A DNA stretch of 64,000 nucleotides from NCBI GenBank assembly GCA_003864495.1, contig ML133401.1:5695189-5759188 (forward strand), given 5' to 3'. This stretch comes from Nemopilema nomurai. Taxonomy: Eukaryota > Cnidaria > Scyphozoa > Rhizostomeae > Rhizostomatidae. Below are positions 1 through 12,700 of the stretch, piece by piece; position 1 is the first letter of the stretch; every line of letters begins with the position of its first letter. Below the pieces are notes generated by a model. It was not told the origin of the DNA, made no database searches, and saw only the letters and a program-made list of their open reading frames with translations. Both the position numbers and the translations under genes were made by a program.

Positions 1-624
1 GTAATAAGTGCCCGTGAATTGTAGGTTTGGAAAGGAGCCTGGAAATAGTCGCTGAGAAAGTCAAAAGGTCACATGAGCATTACGGGATGATGATGGGGAA
101 GTGTTGAACCGAGGGGTTGATGGGGAGGGGGGCTGGCTGGGAACAGGAAGGAGTTAGACACAGGGCTTAGTTGTTCTAATTTTCCTATTTCTTGAGCACA
201 GAGAGACCCAAGCAGGAAATGAAGTTATTTTGCTTGCTCTTTTACTCCATTTTACCAAAAGGATAACAGCAGGATCAGACTGAAAATGTCTTGAGGCTTC
301 AACGATACATCTGTCTGATCTCTAAAACCTATGCATTGCCTTAGCTCTTGAGGATTATCTAAACATACAGTCTCATAATTCATAAACTTACACGTTATTT
401 TTACACACTATTTTACTTAGAAGGTGCATGAGAATCCCCCAATGCTTCCTAAAAGCTACTAACATTCGACCGTCTAAAAATCGATTAAAGATTCACCACT
501 CAGATATATATCTTTGTAACTTTGCGTTGGCTACTATAAGTCGAGTTTCATGTGACCGAACAGTTTATGATGTCATCCAGATGATTCATCACGGTGTAAG
601 GGATCTGGGATTCGATGCAGATCT
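1..624. other. intergenic, no gene seen
   Basis: This stretch lies 3' of the downstream Nck-like gene. The only open frame of note, on the plus strand at 428-712, is antisense to the terminal Nck exon and shows no domain. I see no RNA gene or repeat here. Confidence 0.5.
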
Positions 625-2214
625 TCATGGCGATGTTCCAGTTTTAGAGAACGCCTTTTTAAGACCAATTTTGTCTCCGTTTTCAGTTGTGATGAGCGGT
701 GAAGTCTGGTAGTAGGAAATAAGGTCTTCCATCGATCTGAACGTACGCATGCCGATAGAAAACGATTCACCGTCGCTCTTAATTCTGAAGTGCTTCACTT
801 TATTTGGTGACCGTATTGATAATGAGAAGTCGCCAGCCTGAAATTCGAACAAAACATAGAAATTAGGGGGCTTAGGGAGGCAGCTGGAGTTACGGCGATA
901 ATATTCTCTTGTGGTGGAAATTCATTTGATGTAGATGCCTCGTCTGTTGCAAATTGCAGCTATTATCATGATCACCAGGACACTCTTGTGAGTGATCTTA
1001 AGTCGATAAGAAAGTTGCTACCGCTGAAATGTATAACTGTCCTTTGAAGTTACTCTTTGATAGAAGCTCCTCCAATCTATCCCTTGAAAATCAGAACTGC
1101 ATCCTGAGACACAGAAGTTAACAAGGATGCATATCAGATACTGTGACGCCGAGGAGACTAAATTACTACGTATTGTCAAGTCAAAGCGAGGCTTTGCTGA
1201 AGACCTGCCTATATAGTGTTCGAGATCGACACGTGTTTCTCGGTAGATGTTAAGTAATAAATGTGTTATCTTGTGTTAAATGTGTTTATGTTAGTAGATG
1301 TTAGAAGATATTCACACGGTCGAGTCACAAAATTATCTAGCAATGGCCAGCTCCAATTCAAGGAGCAGTTTATTTTGATTTTCCAGCCAGTGGAACTTGC
1401 TCAATGATTGTTGTAAGGTGTCAACGTAAAAAACTGGCCGCAAGTAGAACTGGGGATATCTAAGGGGTTTCTAGAGGGAACTTTTATGGGGCCTGTGGAA
1501 AATACAAATTCGATGTTTTCTCACCTTACTCTCACTTTCCCGTAGCAGAAAATCGCCGACGATTCCATATTCTAGCAACATGTGTTCGCAGTCATGCCTG
1601 GATATCGACCCATGAAACCATTCGGCATTCACAAACGTGCACTCTGTTTTGAAACTCCTCGTATTTAAAGTTAGAGACGATCCACTCAAGTAGCTGTTTA
1701 TTTCTCTGACGTAATTTCTCGGTACCAGTCCTATCTCGCCGCGCATCGTTCTCGCCTTCCACCAGTCTGGGTCGTCCCTCGGCTTTTCGATGATGTCCAG
1801 AACAGTGTCTTTATCGAAGGACATCTCCTCCACAGCCTGAGCCTGGAATGGGTACAGCGTCTTGACTGTGCAAATGGCATCTCGGCAGAGGTCTTGGTAC
1901 GAGGGTAGAATGTCTTCCGGAATTGCATAATCTGGGGTCGTCACCTCAACCTCGAGATCAACGTAGTTGCAAGGGAACCACCCTACTTTTCCATTGCTTT
2001 CTCCTTGCCACCAACCATCCTTTTCTTTTCCCATTAAATAAACTTTGTCGCCTTTCTTCAATTCAAGCTCATCTCCTCTGGTCGGTTTATAATTATACTT
2101 TGCGAAGTAAATGTCACTACCTTCTCTTTTGAATTTCACGGGGGTACATGGCGCAGTAAGATGCTCTATTATCATGTTGTTATTGAACTGCGACTTTGTT
2201 TGCTTGCCCCCCAT
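625..2214 (-). CDS. Nck-like adaptor, short form: SH3-SH3-SH2 with myristoylation-like N-terminus
   Basis: Two exons, 2214-1525 and 837-625, joined in phase 0 (donor AAG|gtgaga, acceptor ttcag|GCT), giving about 300 aa. Nck proteins link phosphotyrosine on receptors (SH2) to actin regulators (SH3). Order: SH3 at about residues 33-88 (ALYDY-type AKYNY, DGWW, GWFPCNYV); SH3 at about 112-168 (TLYPF, DPDWWKAR, GLVPRNYV); SH2 from about 200 (WFHGSISR, then FLLRESES) continuing in the last exon. These match the second and third SH3 domains of Nck; the first SH3 is absent. The start ATG has a good context (GAAATGG) and opens MGGKQTKSQF: Gly2, Thr6 and Lys7 fit the N-myristoylation pattern. The reading frame stays open a few codons upstream to a possible acceptor near 2240, so an upstream exon is not excluded, but I found no SH3-1 exon. 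It is a paralog of the gene at 9739-12796. Confidence 0.88.
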
Positions 2215-2524
2215 TTCCTGGTTTTGTTGCTTGCAAAAATCTGAAATTCCGTTTAATTTGGAGAGTTTGTTTGAATATTTCTGAATACTTGCTTGCGAAC
2301 TTCAAACTCGATGCAGTGTCATGAAATTCTCACCATTTTGGCTTGGGATGCTGAATCCTATCGACTTCTGATTAATCCGTGTCCGTGGAAAGTCGCCCTG
2401 AAATGGAATAGATCTATCAATTGCTGACACACATTCTTTTCAATTAGCAAAAAAACTTAATACTGTTTTTATTTCCCTTCCAACATTCAGAGTATGCTGA
2501 ACAAGGAGCAACGGATTTTTCTGA

Positions 2525-2591
2525 GAAAAACGCGGGAATGAAAAACAGGCGGGAATGAGAAAAACGCGGGAATGAGAAAGACGCGGGAAGT
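2525..2591. repeat. 17-bp tandem repeat with four GCGGGAA motifs upstream of the short Nck gene
   Basis: GCGGGAA occurs at 2532, 2549, 2566 and 2583, exactly 17 bp apart (unit about GCGGGAATGARAAAAAC). GCGGGAA is the reverse complement of TTCCCGC, the core of many E2F sites. The array sits about 310-380 bp upstream of the proposed start codon, where a promoter could lie. The promoter role is inferred. Confidence 0.6.
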
Positions 2592-5500
2592 AGTCCGCAA
2601 TGGTTGAACATGGGCCATGGACGTTTCTAGCCATCAAGATCATCACTTATGCTTCAACCAAAAGTTACCACGGTACTTCGCCCTAGGAGATGGGTATTAG
2701 GACATCTTGTATAATTGTATACTTATTCCTAGCCTTGAAATCACTGGTATCAACAACTCTCGCTGTAGCTTTTGTCAGCTTGACCCCTACAAGCGAGTGG
2801 TTTGTTTCTTGCGTTTACCCTTTGGGTTCTTTGAGCACACTATCCCTGTTACAGCGGAGCACACTATCAGGAAGCGGCATTATCCCTGTTTGAACTGGTC
2901 AAGAGCCAGCCCCTTTGCTTCCTGTTACCCTTGTGTAGTCCACGTTGAGCTACTGTTGTGATTTGAAACGGAGCAACTACAGCGATTGTTCACGTCACAT
3001 ATGACGTCATTCCCTGTGTTGATATAACCAGAACCTCAGGATCAACGAGCTGACCACTAGTCGCTAGTCATTATTCCTTGGCTGAATGAGGTCATCAGAA
3101 GATAAGAACATGGTCTTGGGTGTTTCAATTGCGGGTCTTTGTATCGAAAGTATGCTGCCAGATTGATGCTTTAAAGAGGTCGAATCTCAATACCACCATC
3201 GCAGTGCTTAGCAAAAGCAACCCAGTCCCCAGGGGCTGTTTACGTCAGGGGGAGAGGGGGGGGGGTAGCACTGAAATGGCGTGAACTGCAGGACACGTAT
3301 GACTATTCGATCTTAAAAGCGCTTCCAAAATGTGTGCAAAAGAATAAATGTTTACATGATTTGAAGCTCTGGTTTATTCAATTTGTGTATTCTTCTAAAG
3401 CAGTTTACTAAACACGAACAGAACAATCCATAAAATTACTTTGAAAAAGTTTCCAAATAAGCTTAGAAATTATCTGGCTATGGGTTTCGTAATGTAAGGG
3501 CAGGTCATCGATCATGGCTTAAAATCAACCAAAACCCAGAGCTAAAATTATGATCAGCTGTCAATGATTCATAAAAGCTCCCTCAATGTCTTGACAGCGG
3601 CCACAAAAGGCACCCTTTGAACCCTCAATTGGTACTTGCGCTCAAGTACAATGTTACATTGGCATGGCGCAACCGAAGCTTTTGCGCCCTATTCAACTTC
3701 GGTGCCCCCTGAAATAAGTCTTCTGGGAACCATGCCCCTGGCCCCCTGCAAGACTAAAACTGCCAGTAAACCCCACCCACCCCCAATGCCTGTCATCCCC
3801 ATGTTTTGGATTCCTGGCCTTGCATTTATGGCTATCATCTTTGTAATATAAATAATTTAAAAACTGTCGCCACTAGTACGTCTAGTTTTGTAAAAACACG
3901 AGCATCAACCTGGATCGAAAACAAGAAGCAGGCTGGGGAACATCAAATGTGTAGTTATTAGCTTACCTGATAAACTCACTGGCTTGGCTTGACGAACCCT
4001 CAAGCCCCATTCATAACATGGTGTAAATATTACAGGTTTTGAGACTTCCTTAAGCATAGCAGGAGTTTATTTTGAAGCAGCCCCAAGCGATTTCAACGGT
4101 GGAGACTTGGAAGTCTGCTTCAGATAAACCTGCCCAAGTGTAACATTCCAAATATAGATAGTTATCAAGCTGGATCTGTTTTGTTTCTAAATTTTCACCT
4201 TACCTTGCTCCAAAAACTTGAAATTCTTCTACGACCTACAAACATGTGCACGGTTTTATCGTTGATGATCAGATTCCAACGTTCTTCCTGTCGACTTTCA
4301 ACAAAATGACATCCGATCAAGAGAATCTCACACAATCCCGTTTATCTGTTGGCCAGAAGATAGTTTTCCTGTTTTGAAGGAATTCTGTATGCTGTCTGTT
4401 GATCTAAATGCCTTTTAATCAGCAATAAACAATGGCAACTTGACCTGTGCGACTTCCATTATGAAAACAGCGCCTGCCCTGTTACCATGACACGGGCCCA
4501 GATAAGAGAAGGGGAAATTGGGACCGCTAATCTTTACAGAAAGATTTACATGGAAATTTCCAGATGCTTGACAGAACTGAAGCTGTTGGAGGTGTATGTC
4601 CAAAGCTAATCAAATAAAGACTCTTAGGGTAGGATTAGGGGAAAATAATCGAAAAAACACGAACTGGAAGGCTTCCCTTGTGTTTGGCCACGTGTTGGCA
4701 GATGTTAACAAGCATTTCAGCCGTTTTCTTTTCCACGAGGCCGACTTAGTATTGCAATCAGAGGATTGGAAATCAAATTGATGTGGAAGCAAGAAAAGTC
4801 AACAACTGCACTTAATGCGTTCTTAATTTGAGGATTATCTTGCCTTAGTTAAACCTAGAATATTTCCGATCTTAATGACTGGAAAGTTTAACAAGGATTT
4901 GGATTCCTCATTAGTGATTATTCAAAAGGCTAGACTTGAATCTGCACGGTTTGAAAGCCGTTTGGGTGCGCTATAATGCAGTCCCCAATAGCCAGATTTT
5001 CTTGTGCAGGTGAAGGGTTGTGTTCAGGAGTGAAGATTCGGTTCTATGAAATTGATTTGAAATCTGAGAAAATTGGATCTATGAGAAAATGAGTCATACA
5101 TCCGCTTCTATAGAAAAGAGATAAATTGCCCTATTGAGAGACCTTTTTCCCTGCCCACTTTCTCTTCTTGAAGGGCCAGTGTCAAATAAAATTCAATTTT
5201 GGTAGCCCAAACACTCACAAAGGTAACAACAATGGCTGTTGCTAAAACAATTTCAACAACAACACAAGAATCGCAAATCACATCGACTGTTTATGAGCGG
5301 ACAACCGTAATTAGGAAATGATTAAATAATTTATAGCGAATATTGAGATGGTTAATGTGCTTTTGAGATGGTTAAGATAATTATTTTCGATTTTTTACCA
5401 AGACTCGGTTACGACAAGGGTTTCCTTCAGTGTTATGTAAATTTTGCCATTTAGCGGGCTTCAACCATACAGCTAGCTTAGCCGTCTAACCACCATAACA

Positions 5501-6568
5501 AAAAGACAATAATTGTTTGAAGCAAATGTTGCTAGGATTACGGAGTCCCTTTTCATCCCCGTCATATCCACATCGTGGGAATTGCAGGGTGGAGAACAAC
5601 ATCGTATTGTTAGGATCATCGGTGCCCGGAACCGAAGCGAATAGAGAACATCTGGTTCGAAAATAGGTACATTTCCCAATTGGTACCCAAATAAGAACCA
5701 ACATAACTTAGATGTCAGATCGATCCCTTCAGAAGAGTGGAAAATTTATTGAAGAAGGACATCCTCTCTTACCTGGAAGTTGCGCCAAAAACCAGCATCA
5801 TGAAAGGTGCATCGCTATTTAGAAAAATCATTTTAGCAAACTTGAAGAGAGGGGCCAGGCGCTCCCTACTCCTCGACTTAAAAGACCCTGAATAATCCAC
5901 TTGCTAACACAAAGCTTACTTAACATAACTGAAATGTTTTCTTTGATTTTAGAGACAACTGGGTACCCATAACGGCGAATAACTTTTTAGAAATTGAAGG
6001 GAAGGGAGGCAGCTGGCGGACGTGGAATGAAGTCAATAGTTCGTAGATGTCAAAGTTCCAAAGACTTGGTTGGCTTTGAAGTTGATGGACGACAGCTGAA
6101 AACCTATTGCAAGGAGGACTTTTGTTGAGTAATTATCCTTCGCCTTTTCAGCAAATCCCCTCAATGGAATGCAGAAACCCTCGAATCCGCGCGAAAGATA
6201 TCACTAAGCCACAACTATTTATCAATCTCAGCGTTCCCCGCAAAATTCTGGTCATGCATACATCTGTAAAAGTCACTTCTACTTAGAAATTATGCAATTG
6301 ATGGACAAACTGCTCTCACGAGCTACTTTCGGGTTATTTACTTTCACTATTTGCATCAACAATGACTTCAAACAGAGCTCGGATCGTCTGCAGTTTCAAC
6401 TGAAGTGGCCAGCCCTATTACCTCTGAAATGGACTCTATCATTATCAAAATGCTTTGGCTGTTAAAAATTCATTGAAAATTACTGAAACTTGAACGTAAG
6501 TCGAGATAACATACCGACAACCATGTCTTGGGTGATGTTTTGGGACGACAGCTGCAAGCAATCCTCAC
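2592..6568. other. gene-poor intergenic DNA
   Basis: No recognisable gene. Minus-strand open frames near 5473-5704 (about 70 aa, two overlapping frames) contain several Cys residues but match no family I know. The remainder is AT-rich, with a short G-rich tract near 3249-3266. An SH3-1 exon for the short Nck gene was looked for here and not found. Confidence 0.4.
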
Positions 6569-6742
6569 CAGAGCATTCTCACGAATTCCTTTATCGCCTT
6601 GTTTTGCAGCGCGCGCTCGATCGAGTGTTGGCTTTCTGTCTGGGTACCATGTGATGTCGTATCGCTTATCCCAAGAGGATTTGTGACGCAGAACCCACAC
6701 GTAAGAGATGGCCTCGCTCGTTTCTAATCCGTTTACAGCAAA
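6569..6742 (-). CDS. exon-like 58-codon block of unknown protein
   Basis: On the minus strand a 174-nt open block is bounded by a pyrimidine-rich acceptor (gttttcag|TTT) and a consensus donor (CTG|gtgagg). It is exactly 58 codons, phase 0 at both ends. The peptide runs from FAVNGLETSEAIS to GDKGIRENAL, with a Trp/Tyr-rich centre (YVWVLRH, SSWDKRYDITWYPDRKP). Composition looks like real protein, not chance AT-rich ORF. I do not recognise the family. It lies between the two Nck genes on the same strand. It could be one exon of an unrelated gene whose other exons I could not find, a cassette exon, or a relic. Confidence 0.4.
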
Positions 6743-9738
6743 CTGAAAACGCAACACTAGTTATTCGTGCGCGTTTGTTTTAGTTTCGCGTTGCAGTTGA
6801 TAGGCTGGGGCTTTGTACGTGCGGAACATCGGTAGAATGCATTCTTGACAACCAGCAGAGTTTGTAGGCTGGAGACAATAAAAGAAACCGGAGTGGCTCA
6901 AGTTGAAAGCAAGGCTGCTAATTCTGTCTTTGAGCAGACATTGCGTATGCAAGGCAGCCGTGGCGGTGTTTACTCGAATGTTGTTTAAAACCAATTGTCT
7001 GCAGATTTTGTTTATTTTCACCGCTAAATCAACAATGCATTGTAAACCAGGACAAGACAACCGACAAAAGGCGAAACCCATGATAATTCATAAAACTATT
7101 GAAATTCGTTGTGACTTCTTTGAAACAGTTAGCTCATCTAGGTGTCAGTTCTGATGAAATGGAATGGGCGAGTTTTATAACATCTTTCTTGTCTTAGATA
7201 TTTCACAGACACTATCGGTCACCGTGGTAACAACAAGTCGACCCTCCAAATGGTGTCAAGCCTCTTTATCGTTTGGGGCTTGGGTACTCACGATCACTTA
7301 CCGAGATCGGCCAGCTCCTAGTGATCTCTACAAAAGTCTCTTATCCACGTTTGCCTTTTCTGTAATTACCTCGCCTCTGTTCCACAAACCCCTACTGGAC
7401 GTTCAATCTCATGTGACCCATCACAACCAAAAATCTCCTTTCAAGCTTTTTCACTTTTCTTCATGCAAAACGTTCTTTAGCAGTTGGCCTTGCGAAACAT
7501 CATGCAAATTCAAGACACAATATGGCTCGAACTTTTAAATAAATTGCTACAGCCGACAAAAATTCGATATTTAAATGCAGCTTGCATCATTTCGACACCC
7601 CGTCCCGCTGGCAACCACCACTATTCTACCGAGTTTTATTAACTGCATTGTTAATCTAAGTATGGCAACATTACAAGCCTTTTCTATTTTAGGACGAAGA
7701 GAAATGTCAAGCTGGATGCAATAGAAGGTGGGGCATTAGCGCACGTGGATCCGATCAAATGCGCTGTTATTAAGATTGTAAGTGGGCACAAACCGGCTCT
7801 TGCTTACTTGTAGACAATCTGGCGCCTTTGTGTGGCCGTGGAAAGCGGTTCTGTGCAGCTCACGTTTTTTCTGCTGTAAAAATTACCTCACTTCTGCGAA
7901 GGGCCAAAGCGGAAATGATTTGAACATTCTTTATACAGATGAACAGGATCAAATCAAGTTAAGGCCGGCTTTGCATCGTCCGAAATCGGGTAATAGTTTT
8001 TGGGACACTGCCGCATTCTGACGCTACCCCATTGGGACTGTATGCTACTTGGTACTTTTAGTTTTTTTGCGTCTTCGTGAAAACTCTCCCTACTTTATCC
8101 ATCTGTTCCTGTTCCTTATCTTGCTTATTTCGTTCCTTGCTATATTTCATCTAGTCTTGCGCAATTTCCTTTTCCCAAACTTCTTTTGACCACGTCCCGT
8201 CTCGTAAAGATCCGTATAAGGATTCGTCTAACTGTCTTGCGATTGACTTGTGGCCTATGGTTTACCAAGAAAACGGCATTTCTTCAAACCCCCGGGTTTG
8301 GTCAGTGACCAAGTAAAGTTGATCATACCCCTATGAAGCACGGGGGAGCTATAGAGTCGGACTAAGCGGCCAGCCTTCGTTGTATACCCGCTTTTTCAGT
8401 CAGTGCATGCTGTAAGATTTACAAGCGCACTGCATGTGATTAGGAAACACCAAGGCAGAAAAGCTAATTTGAAGAAATCCAGTTACATCAAAGCAAGAAC
8501 TGTATCATTGAATGATTAATTAAGATAACCAATACGATACTGAACGGAACGTCGCCATTCCCCCAAGAGCATCCATCAAAAGCTGATGAATTTTGACGTG
8601 AAGGAGACAGCGTAGAAAGACAGAAACTGGCATAGCATGGCCCTGGAAGAAACGCGTTCTACTGGCTGAAAGCCCTTATGGCGTAAAGAGTGAAAGCTCT
8701 TAATGAGCTCAAATTCGGACAGCTTCGCCGAAACGTAAGATAAAACCTTTGATTACGAAGCATTAGTAACATCGACGCTCGAATTTACAACGATTAACCA
8801 CTATTTTGTAAACAAAGGGGCTACGAGAAATGACGTCAGATGTATACGTAAGACTAAAAGCCTCTATTTGAGGTAGGCAGTCTCGTTCGTGATAACAGCA
8901 ACGAAAAAACTTGTGACATTGGCAGAGTGGGGAGGCCCCGAAAACTAACGATATAAAAATTATTTGAATGAATTGAGTATTTGCCTATGGACTACAATGT
9001 GTCATAATGATTTCATATATTCATAAATGGTTGCGATTAAATGTCTAAACATATGGTCAAGTAGAAAATTGGTTTTTTCCAAACGGTGGTAAGACCTACT
9101 TTGAAAGAGAATACAGATTATGAGCGGTCAATAGTTGTTCTATGTTTTTAGCAGCAAACAAGTCGGTGAAAGTACCAATCGGTTGCCAAAGCTTCTATTT
9201 ATAGTGCAGCCCTACGTAATAAATATATTCAATGGACAGGGTCATTGCAGTTTGCCTGCTGTATAAATGCAGCGTTGAGCGCGGTGGAAACCTTCACAAT
9301 TTCAATAGCTTTATCAACAATCGAAAGGAACATGCTACGATACGATCTTTACAAGGTACGAAAAAATTTACAAAAAACGTCTTCGGCATGGGATCACTTG
9401 TGCTCCGCATTAGGGCCTAGCAACTGGTCACGTGCCTTTTTGTTATATTCCTTTCATACAGCAACGGAGTGGGGATGATTTACCAGCTTCTCATTAGAAT
9501 TGAGGTATTTTTATCATGTCTTCCTGAGAAGGACACACGATGCTAAGGTTGCATCACTATACAAGCACTGTGGCAACTGAAATTTAGAGCTCCTGGGACA
9601 AGAAGCCTAGAGATCAAATTTCCTGTCAGGACACAGAAACGTGAACTTCTTACCAAAAAATTATGGAAATAACACAACCCGGCCGCATCAAAAATGATTA
9701 AAAATAAGAGCTGGAGCGTATCCCAGCTGCTTGCTACA
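6743..9738. other. gene-poor intergenic DNA
   Basis: No gene recognised. A 124-codon plus-strand frame at 7164-7538 and a 106-codon minus-strand frame at 6761-7081 show no domain, no splice framing and no family resemblance. I read both as chance open frames. Confidence 0.4.
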
Positions 9739-12700
9739 CTACTGCCCGAAAGCATTACGGCTTTTGCTTATAGCACGGCTAAATGGCGAAGCGAGGTACA
9801 TTTTTTCTCCAGTTTCAGTGGTAAAGATAGGCGATGACCTGTAGTGTGTAATAAGGTCATGAATGGAGTCAAATGATAGCTGTCCTATCTTGTATTGTCC
9901 ACTTCCCTTGAGATCCTGAAGTGCTTTATTCGGTTTGGGGCCTTCATCGACAGTGAGAAGTCGCCAGCCTGTAGAGTAGAACAGAAAAATTAAGATGAAT
10001 TTTTACATCACCATGCATATCAACCAAGTACTACAGAAATCCATTTTTACACCAAAATATTTCTATCTTTATCTACTGCCCTGTCGCGAGAATGATTAAA
10101 CTGAGATGCTTCTCGATACAGGTGTTTTCTAAACGAATTAACACAGGAATAACTGAAACATAAACATGGAATAATCTGAGAATCAAACAAACATGTATTG
10201 GTAAGTAAACTTTTAAGGGTTTCAAATATGTTGACAATATCATGGAGTTGACAGTGGCCTATTCAAAATGAGGTACATTCGTTTAGGGGTTTTTCCCAGA
10301 TTGGGGAATCAGGTGGTGGTACAATTCTGGCTCTAGCTAAAACGATGCGCAAAGATTAAAAAAATCAGAGAACGCGGGGGGAAGGAGGAGCATGGTCTGT
10401 CATCAGCAAGGGGGGTATATAAGGCTGCCTTCATGGTGCGCCCCAATGCACTCGGTATTAATGGGCGCCTCAAACTCTGACATTATGGACTATATACATA
10501 ATTTTTCATTAAACTTAGATCTGAACCAAGAATCGACCATTTAAATATAACTAGGTGGAGACCATAGATTAACTTTGGTAGTGAGAAATCATTTGACTAC
10601 ACCACTCACGCGAAGCTGATACAAGAATGTGATCAATCTTGTCTTGAAAACAATTAATTATAACTGTTCCTATTTGTCTCATTCGACACAAAGACAAAGA
10701 ATAAGTCGATGTCGGAGCCCCGGCAACCAATTGCGCAAAAGACGAGCATCGTCGCGAGTTTAATTATGCGTGTTAAGTCAGCAATGTCTAAGCTCTGTAG
10801 AGTCAAACCAAATTAACAAGATCCACTGAATCAGTTCTGCAGCTTAGAGCAAAAAATACAGGTTTGATCTACAGGATTATAGTCTGTACTTTGGACGGGA
10901 TCACGTGAGTATATACGTTAATACCACAATTCACTCAATAGATAAGAATGCGATGGCGCCTTGTCGATATTGCCCCAAAAAGCTTTCAGACAGAATCGAT
11001 TCTGATGTTATAAAACTTTTTGTCTAATCGAAGCACCGGTGGCCAAAAAACAGTAGCAAAAAACCAGACATGCCTGCTGCCAATACATCTAGGCACACTT
11101 CTTCATTGCAACAGTATCTGTTTTACAAGTGAAAATTGTTCTCTATAACCCTATAAAAACCCGATAAAACTATGATATTGTGTTCTCCAAATTTAAACAA
11201 TGATTTACAAATATTTTAAATAAATTGGCGGAACTCAACAAACGGCATAACAAAATTACATGAAATAGAATAAATTAATGGATTCTTATAGTCACAATTA
11301 AGGTGCAAGACTTAAATTTCGGTTTCCTTGATGCAATATTTGTTAGAGGGCTTGCCCAGGTCTCTAGACCACCAACTCTTTGATAATGCTATCCAGCATG
11401 TTTCCCTGCCCATCTAGTCCCCTGCTCACCTAGTTCTCCATAATTTATCGCACTTCCCCTTTTTACTGCTGGCTCTGCTCTCGAAATTAACAAATCTGAG
11501 AAAATTGTAACCTTAATTTCTGCCTTACATTGCATGCATTACCCAGTAAATTGCCAAACTTTGAATCATTGACTACACTGTCGAACGAAAGGTAAAAACC
11601 GAGATACAATTTCATCTATCATTTGTTCTGCTGCTTGTTGATTTGAGTACGGCCTATCGACGAAGAATCACCAGCTGCTAGATATCGAAAAAATTTATTG
11701 GCTTCAAAGGAAAGGTTTTCAAAAGAAGGGAAGATACAAACTGTGTCAAATGCGACATTCCTGAAAGCATAAACAGTGTCAACGTTCTAGAAAAGGGGAA
11801 AAGGCAGCTTACCCTACTTTCACTTTCTCTCAGAAGGAACTCGCCATCTTTTCCGTAGTCATGCAACAACATTTCGCATTCAGCTCGCATCAGCCTTCCA
11901 TGGTACCATTCCTCGTTTGCAAATGGATGGGTCGGTGAACTTGCCTTGGCCGCTGTTGTTTCCTCCACATCCGGGATGATTATATCTACTTCCTGAATGT
12001 AATTTCGAGGAACAAGCCCCACAATTCCTTGCGAGGTTCTCGCTTTCCACCAATCAGGATCGCTTTTCGGCTTCTCGATGATATCCAGCATTATGCCTTT
12101 TTCGAATGAGAGTTCCTCGCTTGACTGAGAACTAAAAGGGTACAGTGTTTGAACTTTGCATATAATTGGCTCCATTGCGCCATTTTTGAAAAACACGTCT
12201 TCGGGTGCCATGTATTCTGGAGGCGGGTTGCTGGCTTCCTTCCGCTCCACAATTTCGACGTAATTATTTGGAAACCAACCCGACTTGCCGTTGCACTCGC
12301 CTTTCCACCAGCCGTCGTTCTCTTTCTCTGTAACCAGTATCTGGTCGCCCTTTTTCATGTCGAGTTCGTCGTCCCTCTGCGACCCGTAATTATACTTGGC
12401 TGTGCAAATCGAAAGGATTTTGCCGCCAGCCTTGGCGAGGATCTTATTATTAGAAAGTGTGTTTTCGAAGGGGGCTGCCTTGCTGCCTGTCTTGCCCATC
12501 TTGGTCTTGAGCTGCTCCATGATCGTCTTTTTGCTGCCCTTGCGCTCCAGGTAGTTCGACGGCACGTATCCGGACAGGCTCTTGTCGTTCTTCACGCGCC
12601 ACCATGGCTGACTGTCGTCTAACACGGTGAGCTTCTCGTGCTTCTGTATGCTCAGCTCGGTGCCGTCCTGCGCCTTGTAGTCGTAAATTGCCACGGCCAC

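Noticed and set aside
3636..3851. Pro-rich 71-codon plus-strand frame
   Set aside because: It lacks an ATG at its start, has no splice context and no family resemblance.
7164..7538. 124-codon plus-strand frame
   Set aside because: No domain or splice context; composition is typical of random translation (Ser/Phe/Leu-rich).
9543..9755. 70-codon minus-strand frame overlapping the end of the full Nck gene
   Set aside because: It begins in the wrong frame relative to the conserved SH2 end and has no domain.
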